This document shows positions 22,243 through 34,913 of a stretch of DNA of 64,000 nucleotides, piece after piece. The notes below the pieces were generated by a model that did no database searches, was not told the DNA's origin, and saw nothing but the letters and a program-made list of their open reading frames with translations. The DNA is taken from the NCBI RefSeq assembly GCF_963678635.1, contig NC_087062.1, positions 42,668,395-42,732,394 on the forward strand. Direction: 5' to 3'. Position 1 is the stretch's first letter, and each line of letters starts with the position of its first letter. A program made the position numbers and the translations under genes. This DNA comes from Symsagittifera roscoffensis. Its lineage: Eukaryota; Xenacoelomorpha; Acoela; Convolutidae.

Positions 22243-22910
22243 TGAAAACCAAAAAATTGCAAAAGTTGAAATCAGTGTACACAAAATTTTTTTAATACTC
22301 ATAGTTTTGCCATTTATTTCACAATTTGCACGGCTTTCTTGTGTACGATTCAGTTTGTTTCAAGCTATAGCGAAGACAGGTTGCGTTGTGGCTGATGACG
22401 ATTTATGTGTTAAAAATTTCATTTTCTTCTTGATTGTTTAATTTCTCGATTGCTGTTTTTTTTGCAGCTTCCAATTTAAACGAATTATGATTGGATTTCT
22501 GGTATTTGAAGCTATCAAAATTATGCTAGTTCAAACGATCCGACGGAATTAAAACTGGACAGCATTTTTGCCTTTCTTTAGTTCTTATGGTTAGTTTATC
22601 GACTAGCAAAAAAGTTTAAAAGTGAAAATCGACTAGCATTAAATTCAAAACACAAAAATTAAATATTGCCAAAGTTGAAATCATTGTACACAAAAAATGT
22701 CTTTACTCACAGTTTTGTCATTATTTCACAATTTGCACGGTGACTTGTGTTCGGTTCAACTTGTTTCAAGCCGTACGGAAAACAAGTATTTTCTTGTTGG
22801 CGGCTTAGTTTCTCATTTGCTGTTTTTTTCTTAGAATTAGAGTTTCAGTTTAAACGGATTACGATTGAATTTCTGACAATTGAAGCTATCAAAATTATAC
22901 TATTCGTTAA
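22243..22910 (+). repeat. imperfect tandem duplication, ~420 bp period
   Basis: GCAAAAGTTGAAATCA at about 22259 is matched by GCCAAAGTTGAAATCA near 22670. The match continues through a shared pyrimidine tract and CAGC/TAGAATT to GAAGCTATCAAAATTATNCTA in both. No coding. Confidence 0.6.
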
Positions 22911-22956
22911 ATTTTCATGTTTTCAAACTTCTGCGCTAGTCCAGCAGTCACCCTTA

Positions 22957-23795
22957 TTGTTCCGACTTTCGTAACGAAAGTAACGGAAAATTTGTGCTCT
23001 GGGTGGGTTTTTTCTTCAGACAAAATTCTACTTTTTAACTAGCCATTTTTGACGGAATTTTTTGACGGAATCATTCAAAAAGTATTGTTGTCCTGATCTT
23101 AAATTTGAAAAAATATTTCACCTGTGATCATTTTTCGTAAATTTATGACGGTTTAAGTATTGCCATTTTGGCCAATTTGGGACAATTAACACGCGATACG
23201 CTTTGCGCTATTAACGCGTAGGCGGAGATTTAATCTGTCTTAGAAAGGGATCGAATCTTTAGCAGACCAATCTTTTAGCATAAAAAGTGAAAAGGAGTCT
23301 TTTAGAAGTGAAAAATGATGGATGATAGATTGACAGACTCAAAAAGACGCTCAGTCTGGGCCAAGCTTCCCCAGTTAAGTAAATTACCTCACGACTTGTC
23401 AACAAATTATCAACTTCAAAAACAGAACAGTCTAAATTAGCGGCAAAGCAAAGATTGACGCGCACAATAACACTCATGTTGAATTGAAGCTCAATGTAGA
23501 ATTGAAGCGCAAAAAAAACCGGTCTGCTTAAATCCCTAGACCCGTCTTAGAAATCATTCCAAATAGGTTGAAGCAGGCTATTTACCGTAATTGTTTTGTT
23601 ACTGGAGCGAAATCTATCACTTTGTACTATATGTGGCGTGTGGTGGGACGATTTTTACAAAAAATCTGAAATATAAAAATAAAATTTCATGTATTTTGTT
23701 ACCATTAATTTTTTCATCTTTTTACTGCCCTATAGACCTCAAAAGTCAGTCGGAACATTCAGGGCTTTGCCCTGATACGAGCAGTCTTGTTTTTG
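22957..23795 (-). repeat. inverted satellite monomer, interrupted by a TIR element
   Basis: Reads the monomer backwards: TTCCGACTTTCGTAACGAAAGTAACGG at 22962 onward, down through the CGCG palindrome region near 23190-23225, then resumes after a 297-bp insertion and ends at CAGGGCTTTGCCCTGATACGAGCAGTC (23760-23787). Orientation opposite to the main array. Confidence 0.7.
23247..23543. mobile_element. 297-bp MITE with 10-bp target duplication
   Basis: The host monomer sequence GTCTTAGAAA stands on both sides (23237-23246 and 23544-23553). Ends are inverted: GGGATCGAATCTTTAGCAG... on the left and, reverse complemented, GGGTCTAGGGATTTAAGCAG... on the right; both reach AGCAGACC. No transposase. 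A 9-10 bp duplication fits Mutator-like families; 8 bp (hAT) cannot be excluded given possible chance identity at the edge. Confidence 0.65.
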
Positions 23796-24592
23796 CTTAG
23801 ACAGCCCGTCGTACACCGCACAACGAATTTAATTTCATAGATAAACTCGAAGTTGGCTCATTATTGGCTTCGTTAAAACAATCAAAAATTACTTGAAACT
23901 TCGGATAAAACGAAATTAACAGATAACAATCTCCAAACTTTTGGGAAAAATGTTGGAATGGGGTTTCAAATAAAAAAGTTCAAGCTTATTTAGGAACTAT
24001 TCTAAGTTTTGTCACAAAAAAAATTTCATAGTTCATTCAGATTCCTTTTTGATCCTAAAGCAACAAAACACTGACTTTGACATGGTTTACTTAATGATTG
24101 ATCGATCTTTTTTAATAGTAATTGAGCCAAAAAATGACCCATATCCGAGAGGACGTTTTTGGCCCTAAGTACGCACAGTAAATTGTTAGAACCATTTTTT
24201 AAAATGATTTTAAGCATTTTTATTCCATTTTTTTGTCCAAATTCGACTCAAGATTAAAAAAAAGAGCATTTACAGCTCCCATTATTGTCCGAATAGTTTG
24301 AATCAGCAATAAAAACTTCGAGATTGGCTATTAAGTTTGATCTATTCATTATTTAGCAAAAGAAGCAGACAAATTGTAAGAAGATTACAGGAACCCACTA
24401 AGAATTGACAACTTTTGCAGGGCCAATAGTTTTTTTGCCTGCAGTTAAGTAAAAATTTATGTTTGTGAAAACTACATGAAATATGATCATAGTCCGGCCG
24501 ACTCATAATTTCCCATAATTTTTGCTTAAATGAGTGTTTTATGAGGAAACAAGACTGCTCGTCTTTCAAGGCAGAGCCCTGTATGTTCTGAA
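23796..24592. other. unassigned stretch
   Basis: No gene supported. Around 24548-24592 the words CAAGACTGCTCGT and GAGCCCTG...TGTTC show a short, decayed piece of a satellite 5' end into which the next element inserted. Confidence 0.4.
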
Positions 24593-24961
24593 TGCAGGCG
24601 GAGCAATAAGCAGAATGGTCCAAGTGCAGAATGGGTCCAAGAGCAGAAAAGCAGAAAAATATTGACTTATATTGGTTTATACCGGCTAATTGATAAAACA
24701 ATTATTAGAATCGTCAAAAACTTCCAAGAAAACTAATAAATTATGCATGAATTGACTAATTTCATAAAGATTTATGATTACATTTTTTTAAAAGTTCTTG
24801 ATTAAATTACTCAAATTCTGCATAAAATGTTCATTGCTTCGGTATGATTGACATTTCTGATAATTTATTTACAGATTAGCTAATAAAAGCTGATATTTTT
24901 CTGTTTTTCTGCTCTTGAACCCATTCTGCTCTTAGACCATTCTGCTTATTAACTGGCCACC
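24593..24961. mobile_element. ~369-bp TIR element (hAT-type target duplication)
   Basis: Strong inverted arms of ~60 bp: AATAAGCAGAATGG at 24605 and its complement CCATTCTGCTTATT ending 24950, with GGGTCCAAGAGCAGAAAAGC against GCTCTTGAACCC on the other arm. GTTCTGAA lies at both outer edges (24585-24592 and 24962-24969), an 8-bp target duplication, as in hAT elements. The outermost ~12 bases of the two ends pair poorly, so exact boundaries are uncertain. Confidence 0.6.
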
Positions 24962-27105
24962 GTTCTGAAGGCCCTTTAAGTGCTCTTAACTAGTTTTTGA
25001 TGAATGGAATTTTGAGCTGATAATACTAAACATTTAGTGTTTGTTTTTAAGTCATCATTGGAATTAATTCAACCACTTAGCTTGGTTCAATTATTAAAAT
25101 TGAACAAGACTGCTCGTATCTGGGCGAAGCCCTGAATATTCCGACTGCCTTTTAATATTCATGGAGCAGCAGTAATCACATAAAAAAATTAAATGAAATA
25201 AAATAAAAAAAAATTTTTTTTTCTAAAACTTGAAATTTTTTGTGAAATTCATCCCCCCACACGCCATATAAGTACAAAAAGATCGATTTCGTTCCTTGTA
25301 ACAAACCAATTATGGCAAATAAGCTTCGTTCAACCAGTTTGGATTAATTTTTAAGACGGATTAAATCTCGCATACGCGTTAAAAGCGCGAATTATATCGT
25401 GCGTTAATTGTCCCAAATTGGTCAAAATATCCAAAATGGCAATCTTTAAACCCTCATAATTTTACGAAAAATGATCACAGGTGAAGTATCTTTTCAAATT
25501 TAAGCTCAAGACAACAATTTCTTTTGAATGCTATAAAAAAATTTGGTCAAAAATGGCTAGTTAAAAACTCGAAATTTGTCTGAAGAAAAAAAAACCCATC
25601 CCGAGCGCAAATATTCCGTGCTCTTTTTCCTTCCCCCCCCCCCACCTGCAAAATTTTACTAGTGAAGTTTTGTTCACTTTATCCAAATGTTACAAAAATT
25701 GACATGCGAACACATTAGGCTATGACAAACATTTTTGGTCTTCATAAATAACCTAGTAAAACCCCTCGTTACATCATAAATGTGAGGTGGGGGGGGGAAG
25801 GAAAAAGAGCCATAATCCGTTACTTTCGTATCGAAAGTCGGAACAATTAATTTAAACGGTAACTTGATTTGGGACTGAAAAAATAAGACAGCCGCAGATA
25901 TGACATAGAAAACAACAAGACTGCTCGTATCAGGGCGAAGCCCTGAATGTTCCGACTGCCTTTTAAGGGTTATGGGGCGGTAAAAACATTTATAAAATTA
26001 AATGTAAAAAAATAAAACGAAGAAAAAAAATCAAAAATCTAAGGAAAATCATCCTCTCACACGCCATATAAAGTACAAAAGAATCGATTTCGCTCCCTGT
26101 AACAAATCAATTATGGCGAATAAGCTTCTTTCCACCAATTTGGAACGATTTCTAAGACGGATTAAATCTCCGCTTTAGCGCGAAATATATCGCGCGTTAT
26201 TTGTCCCAAATTGGCCAAAATGGCAATATTTAAACCCCCATAACTTTACAAAAAATAATCACAGGAGAAATATCTTTTTAAATTTAAGCTCAGGACAACA
26301 ATACTTTTTGAATGATATAAAAAACTTCCATCAAAAATAGCTAGTTAAAAAGTCGAAATTTGACTGAAGAAAAAAACCACACCGAGCACAAAGATTTCGT
26401 TACTTTCGTATTGAAAGTCGGAACAAAAACAGAATGCTCGGGCAGATAATATTGTTCACAAATTTAAGTATCAATTAATAAAGGTTGATTTCAAACAGTT
26501 TGTTTTGTTATGCTATTTGCTATTCCAATCAAATAGGTTTTGGAATAAACGGAATTAATTCAACCACTTAGCTTGGTTCAATTATTAAAATTGAACAAGA
26601 CTAATCGTATCAGGGCAAAGCCCTGAATATTCCGACTGCCTTTTAAGGTTCATGGAGCAGCAGTAATCACAAAAAAAAATTAAATGAAATAAAACAAAAT
26701 AAATTTTTTTTTCTAAAGTTTGAAATTTTTTTATGAAATTCACCCCACAAGCCATATAAGTACAAAAAGATCGATTTCGTTCCTTGTAACATATCAATTA
26801 TGGCAAATAAGCTTCGTTCAACCAATTTGGAACAATTTTTAAGACGGATTAAATCTCGCTTACACGTTAATAGCGCGAATTATATCGCGCGTTAATTGTC
26901 CTAAATTGGTCAAAATGGCCAAATTTGCAATATTTCAACCCTCATAACTTTACAAAAAATGATCACAGGTGAAGTATCTTTTCATATTTAAGCTCAAAAC
27001 AACAATACCTTTTGAATGCTATAAAAACTTTTGTCAAAAATGGCTAGTTAAAAAGTCGAAATTTGTCTGAAGAAAAAATAACCCACCCCGAGCACAAATA
27101 TTCCG

Positions 27106-27313
27106 GGCTCTTTTTCCTTCCCCCCCCCCCACCTGCAAAATTTTACTAGTGAAGTTTTGATCACTTTATTCGAATGTTACACAAATTGGCATGCGAACAA
27201 ATTAGGCCATGACAAACATTTTTGGTCTTCATAATTAACCTTGTAAAACCCCTCGTTACACCATAAAATTGACTCTTATGTGAGGTGGGAGGGGGGGAGG
27301 AAGGAAAAGAGCC
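27106..27313. mobile_element. 208-bp MITE inside type-A monomer, with 8-bp target duplication
   Basis: Inverted ends GGCTCTTTTTCCTTCCCCC and, reverse complemented, GGCTCTTTTCCTTCCTCC; flanked on both sides by ATATTCCG. B monomers and the lone monomer at 55600 lack it and have an uninterrupted ATATTCCGTTA-type site. Same-position copies lie at about 25620-25812, 28607-28813, 30106-30314, 31606-31810, 33103-33309, 34606-34808, 39341-39539, 41407-41608 and 42907-43118, and in the hybrid monomers (35417, 36222, 37030). It inserted once and was amplified with the array. 8 bp suggests hAT, P or Merlin; no transposase to decide. Confidence 0.8.
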
Positions 27314-30300
27314 ATATTCCGTTACTTTCGTATCGAAAGTCGGAACAATTATTTAAACGGTAACTTGATTTGGGACTGGAACAATTAGACAGCCGCAGAT
27401 ATGACATAGAAAGTAACAAGACTGCTCGTATCAGGGCTAAGCCCTGAATGTTCCGACTGCCTTTTAAGGTTTATGGGGCAGTAAAAACATTTATAAAACT
27501 AAATGTAATAAAATAAAACGAAGAAAAAAAATCAAAAATCTAAGGAAAATCATCCTCTCACACGCCATATAAAGTTTAAAAGAATAGATTTCGCTCCTTG
27601 TAACAAATCAATTACGGCAAATAAGCTTCTTTCCACCAATTTGGAACAATTTCTAAGACGGATTAAATCTCCGCTTTAGCGCGAAATATATCGCGCGTTA
27701 TTTGTCCCAAATTGGCCAAAATGGCAATATTTAAACCCCCATAATTTTACAAAAAATAATCACAGGAGAAATATATTTTTAAATTTAAGCTCAGGACAAC
27801 AATACTTTTTGAATGATATAAAAAACTTCCATCAAAAATAGCTAGTTAAAAAGTCGAAATTTGACTGAAGAAAAAAACCACACCGAGCACAAAGATTTCG
27901 TTACTTTCGTATTGAAAGTCGGAACAAAAACAGAATGCTCGGGCAGATAATATTGTTCACAAATTTAAGTATCAATTAATAAAGGTTGATTTCAAACAGT
28001 TTGTTTTGTTATGCTATTTGCTATTCCAATCAAATAGGTTTTGGAATAAACGGAATTAATTCAACCACTTAGCTTGGTTCAATTATTAAAATTGAACAAG
28101 ACTAATCGTATTAGGGCAAAGCCCTGAATATTCCGACTGCCTTTTAAGGTTCATGGAGCAGCAGTAATCACAAAAAAAAATTAAATGAAATAAAACAAAA
28201 TAAATTTTTTTTTCTAAAGTTTGAAATTTTTTTATGAAATTCACCCCACAAGCCATATAAGTACAAAAAGATCGATTTCGTTCCTTGTAACATATCAATT
28301 ATGGCAAATAAGCTCCGTTCAACCAATTTGGAACAATTTTTAAGACGGATTAAATCTCGCTTACGCGTTAATAGCGCGAATTATATCGCGCGTTAATTGT
28401 CCCAAATTTGTCAAAATGGCCAAAATGGCAATCTTTAAACCATCATAACCTTACAAAAATTGATCACAGGTGAAGTATCTTTTCATATTTAAGCTCAAAA
28501 CAACAATACCTTTTGAATGCTATAAAAACTTTTGTCAAAAATGGCTAGTTAAAAAGTCGAAATTTGTCTGAAGAAAAAAAAACCCACCCCGAGCACAAAT
28601 ATTCCGGGCTCTTTTTCCTTTCCCCCCCCCACCTGCAAAATTTTACTAGTGAAGTTTTGATCACTTTATTCGAATGTTACACAAATTGGCATGCGAACAA
28701 ATTAGGCCATGACAAACATTTTTGGTCTTCATAATTAACCTTGTAAAACCCCTCGTTACACCATAAAATTGACTCTTATGTGAGGTGGGAGGGGGGGAGG
28801 AAGGAAAAGAGCCATATTCCGTTACTTTCGTATCGAAAGTCGGAACAATTATTTAAACGGTAACTTGATTTGGGACTGGAACAATTAGACAGCCGCAGAT
28901 ATGACATAGAAAGTAACAAGACTGCTCGTATCAGGGCGAAGCCCTGAATGTTCCGACTGCCTTTTAAGGTTTATGGGGCAGTAAAAACATTTATAAAACT
29001 AAATGTAATAAAATAAAACGAAGAAAAAAATCAAAAATCTAAGGAAAATCATCCTCTCACACGCCATATAAAGTTTAAAAGAATAGATTTCGCTCCTTGT
29101 AACAAATCAATTACGGCAAATAAGCTTCTTTCCACCAATTTGGAACAATTTCTAAGACGGATTAAATCTCCGCTTTAGCGCGAAATATATCGCGCGTTAT
29201 TTGTCCCAAATTGGCCAAAATGGCAATATTTAAACCCCCATAACTTTACAAAAAATAATCACAGGTGAAATATTTTTTCAATTTTAAGCTCAGGACAACA
29301 ATACTTTTTGAATGATATAAAAAACTTCCATCAAAAATGGCTAGTTAAAAAGTCGAAATTTGACTGAAGAAAAAAACCACACCGAGCACAAAGATTTCGT
29401 TACTTTCGTATTGAAAGTCGGAACAAAAACAGAATGCTCGGGCAGATAATATTGTTCACAAATTTAAGTATCAATTAATAAAGGTTGATTTCAAACAGTT
29501 TGTTTTGTTATGCTATTTGCTATTCCAATCAAATAGGTTTTGGAATAAACGGAATTATTTCAACCACTTAGCTTGGTTCAATTATTAAAATTGAACAAGA
29601 CTAATCGTATCAGGGTAAAGCCCTGAATATTTCGACAGCCTTTTAAGGTTCATGGAGCAGTAGTAATCACATAAAAAAATTAAATGAAATAAAACAAAGT
29701 AAAATTTGTTTTTCTGAAGTTTGAAATTTTTTATGAAATTCACCCCACAAGCCATATAAGTACAAAAAGATCGATTTCGTTCCTTGTAACATATCAATTA
29801 TGGCAAATAAGCTCCGTTCAACCAATTTGGAACAATTTTTAAGACGGATTAAATCTCGCTTACGCGTTAATAGCGCGAATTATATCGCGCGTTAATTGTC
29901 CCAAATTTGTCAAAATGGCCAAAATGGCAATCTTTAAACCATCATAACCTTACAAAAATTGATCACAGGTGAAGTATCTTTTCATATTTAAGCTCAAAAC
30001 AACAATACCTTTTGAATGCTATAAAAACTTTTGTCAAAAATAGCTAGTTAAAAAGTCGAAATTTGTCTGAAGAAAAAAAAACCCACCCCGAGCACAAATA
30101 TTCCGGGCTCTTTTTCCTTCCCCCCCCCCCCACCTGCAAAATTTTACTAGTGAAGTTTTGATCACTTTATTCGAATGTTACACAAATTGGCATGCGAACA
30201 AATTAGGCCATGACAAACATTTTTGGTCTTCATAATTAACCTTGTAAAACCCCTCGTTACACCATAAAATTGACTCTTATGTGAGGTGGGAGGGGGGGAG

Positions 30301-33300
30301 GAAGGAAAAGAGCCATATTCCGTTACTTTCGTATCGAAAGTCGGAACAATTATTTAAACGGTAACTTGATTTGGGACTGGAACAATTAGACAGCCGCAGA
30401 TATGACATAGAAAGTAACAAGACTGCTCGTATCAGGGCGAAGCCCTGAATGTTCCGACTGCCTTTTAAGGTTTATGGGGCAGTAAAAACATTTATAAAAC
30501 TAAATGTAATAAAATAAAACGAAGAAAAAAATCAAAAATCTAAGGAAAATCATCCTCTCACACGCCATATAAAGTTTAAAAGAATAGATTTCGCTCCTTG
30601 TAACAAATCAATTACGGCAAATAAGCTTCTTTCCACCAATTTGGAACAATTTCTAAGACGGATTAAATCTCCGCTTTAGCGCGAAATATATCGCGCGTTA
30701 TTTGTCCCAAATTGGCCAAAATGGCAATATTTAAACCCCCATAACTTTACAAAAAATAATCACAGGTGAAATATTTTTTCAATTTTAAGCTCAGGACAAC
30801 AATACTTTTTGAATGATATAAAAAACTTCCATCAAAAATGGCTAGTTAAAAAGTCGAAATTTGACTGAAGAAAAAAACCACACCGAGCACAAAGATTTCG
30901 TTACTTTCGTATTGAAAGTCGGAACAAAAACAGAATGCTCGGGCAGATAATATTGTTCACAAATTTAAGTATCAATTAATAAAGGTTGATTTCAAACAGT
31001 TTGTTTTGTTATGCTATTTGCTATTCCAATCAAATAGGTTTTGGAATAAACGGAATTATTTCAACCACTTAGCTTGGTTCAATTATTAAAATTGAACAAG
31101 ACTAATCGTATCAGGGTAAAGCCCTGAATATTTCGACAGCCTTTTAAGGTTCATGGAGCAGTAGTAATCACATAAAAAAATTAAATGAAATAAAACAAAG
31201 TAAAATTTGTTTTTCTGAAGTTTGAAATTTTTTATGAAATTCACCCCACACGCCATATAAGTACAAAAAGATCGATTTCGTTCCTTGTAACATATCAATT
31301 ATGGCAAATAAGCTTCGTTCAACCAATTTGGAATAATTTTGAAGACGGATTAAATCTCGCTTACGCGTTAATAGCGCGAATTATATCGCGCGTTAATTGT
31401 CCCAAATTGGTCAAAATGGCCAAAATGGCAATCTTTAAACCATCATAACCTTACGAAAAATGATCACAGGTGAAGTATCTTTTCATATTTAAGCTCAAAA
31501 CAACAATACCTTTTGAATGCTATAAAACTTTTGTCAAAAATGGCTAGTTAAAAAGTCGAAATTTGTCTGAAGAAAAAAAAACCCACCCCGAGCACAAACA
31601 TTCCGGGCTCTTTTTCCTTCCCCCCCCCACCTGCAAAATTTTACTAGTGAACTTTGATCACTTTATTCGAATGTTACACAAATTGGCATGCGAACAAATT
31701 AGGCCATGACAAACATTTTTGGTCTTCATAATTAACCTTGTAAAACCCCTCGTTACACCATAAAATTGACTCTTATGTGAAGTGGGAGGGGGGGGGGAAG
31801 GAAAAGAGCCATATTCCGTTACTTTCGTATCGAAAGTCGGAACAATTATTTAAACGGTAACTTGATTTGGGACTGGAACAATTAGACAGCCGCAGATATG
31901 ACATAGAAAGTAACAAGACTGCTCGTATCAGGGCGAAGCCCTGAATGTTCCGACTGCCTTTTAAGGTTTATGGGGCAGTAAAAACATTTATAAAACTAAA
32001 TGTAATAAAATAAAACGAAGAAAAAAATCAAAAATCTAAGGAAAAACATCCTCTCACACGCCATATAAAGTTTAAAAGAATAGATTTCGCTCCTTGTAAC
32101 AAATCAATTACGGCAAATAAGCTTCTTTCCACCAATTTGGAACAATTTCTAAGACGGATTAAACCTCCGCTTTAGCGCGAAATATATCGCGCGTTATTTG
32201 TCCCAAATTGGTCAAAATGGCAATATTTAAACCCCCATAACTTTACAAAAAATAATCACAGGTGAAATATCTTTTCAATTTTAAGCTCAGGACAACAATA
32301 CTTTTTGAATGATATAAAAAACTTCGATCAAAAATGGCTAGTTAAAAAGTCGAAATTTATCTGAAGAAAAAAAAACCACACCGAGCACAAAGATTTCGTT
32401 ACTTTCGTATTGAAAGTCGGAACAAAAACAGAATGCTCGGGCAGATAATATTGTTCACAAATTTAAGTATCAATTAATAAAGGTTGATTTCAAACAGTTT
32501 GTTTTGTTATGCTATTTGCTATTCCAATCAAATAGGTTTTGGAATAAACGGAATTATTTCAACCACTTAGCTTGGTTCAATTATTAAAATTGAACAAGAC
32601 TAATCGTATCAGGGTAAAGCCCTGAATGTTTCGACTGCCTTTTAAGGTTCATGGAGCAGTAGTAATCACATAAAAAAATTAAATGAAATAAAACAAAAAA
32701 AAAATTTTTTTCTGAAGTTTGAAATTTTTTATGAAATTCACCCCACACGCCATATAAGTACAAAAAGATCGATTTCGTTCCTTGTAACATATCAATTATG
32801 GCAAATAAGCTTCGTTCAACCAATTTGGAACAATTTTGAAGACGGATTAAATCTCGCTTACGCGTTAATAGCGCGAATTATATCGCGCGTTAATTGTCCC
32901 AAATTGGTCAAAATAGCCAAAATGGCAATCTTTAAACCATCATAACCTTACGAAAAATGATCACAGGTGAAGTATCTTTTCATATTTAAGCTCAAAACAA
33001 CAATACCTTTTGAATGCTATAAAAACTTTTGTCAAAAAAGGCTAGTTAAAAAGTCGAAATTTGTCTGAAGAAAAAAAACCCACCGCGAGCACAAATATTC
33101 CGGGCTCTTTTTCCTTTCCCCCCCCCACCTGCAAAATTTTACTAGTGAAGTTTTGATCACTTTATTCGAATATTACAAAAATTGGCATGCGAACAAATTA
33201 GGCCATGACAAACATTTTTGGTCTTCATAATTAACCTTGTAAAACCCCTCGTTACACCATAAAATTGACTCTTATGTGAGGTGGGAGGGGGGGGGGAAGG

Positions 33301-34913
33301 AAAAGAGCCATATTCCGTTACTTTCGTATCGAAAGTCGGAACAATTATTTAAACGGTAACTTGATTTGGGACTGGAAAAATTAGACAGCCGCAGATATGA
33401 CATAGAAAATAACAAGACTGCTTGTATCAGGGCGAAGCCCTGAATGTTCCGACTGCCTTTTACGGTTTATGGGGCAGTAAAAACATTTATAAAATTAAAT
33501 GTAAAAAAATAAAACGAAGAAAAAAATCAAAAATCTAAAGAAAATCATCCTCTCACACGCGATATAAAGTACAAAAGAATAGATTTTGCTCCTTGTAACA
33601 AATCAACTACGGCAAATAAGCTTCTTTCCACCAATTTGGAACGATTTCTAAGACGGATTAAATCTCCGCTTTAGCGCGAAATATATCGCGCGTTATTTGT
33701 CCCCAATTGGTCAGAATGGCAATATTTAAACCCCCATAATTTTACAAAAAATAATCACAGGTGAAATATCTTTTCAAATTTAAGCTCAGGACAACAATAC
33801 TTTTTGAATGATATAAAAAATTTCCATCAAAAATGGCTAGTTAAAAAGTCGAAATTTGTCTGAAGAAAAAAAACCACCCCGAGCACAAAGATTCCGTTTT
33901 TTTTCGCATCGAAAGTCAGAACAAAAACAGATTGCTCGGGCAGATAATATTGTTCACAAATTTAAGTATCAATTAATAAACGTTGATTTCAAACAGTTTG
34001 TTTTGTTATGCTATTTGCTATTCCAATCAAATAGGTTTTGGAATAAACGGAATTAATTCAACCACTTAGCTTGGTTCACTTAATAAAATTGAACAAAACT
34101 AATCGTATCAGGGCAAAGCCCTGATATTCCGACTGCCTTTTAAGGTTCATGGAGCAGCAGTAATCACATAAAAAAATTAAATGAAATAACATAAAATAAA
34201 CTTTTTTTTTTTTCGTAAATTTGAAATTTTTTATGAAATTCACCCCACACGCCATATAAGTACAAAAAGATCGATTTCATTCCTTGTAACAAATCAATTA
34301 TGGCAAATAAGTTTCGTTCAACCAATTTGAAACAATTTTTAAGACGGATTAAATCTCGCTTACGCGTTAATAGCGCGAATTATATCGCGCGTTAATTGTC
34401 CCAAATTGGTCAAAATGGCCAAACTGGCAATCTTTAAACCCTCATAACTTTACGAAAAATGATCACAGGTGAAGTATCTTTTCATACTCAAGCTCAAGAC
34501 AACAATACCTTTTGAATGCTATAAATACTTTTGTCAAAAACGGCTAGTTAAAAAGTCGAAATTTGTCTGAAGAAAAAAAAACCCACCCCGAGCACAAATT
34601 TTCCGGGCTCTTTTTCCTTCCCCCCCCCACCTGCAAAATTTTACTAGTGAAGTTTTGTTCACTTTATCTGAATGTTACAAAAATTGGCTTGCGAACAAAT
34701 TAGGCCATGACAAACATTTTTGCTCTTCATAATTAACCTTGTAAAACCCCTCGTTACACCATAAAATTGACTCTTATGTGAGGTGGGAGGGGGAGGAAAG
34801 GAAAAAATCCATATTCCGTTACTTTCGTATCGAAATTCGGAACAATTAATTTAAACGGTAACTTGATTTGGGACTGGAAAAATTAGACAGCCGCAGATAT
34901 GACATAGAAAATA

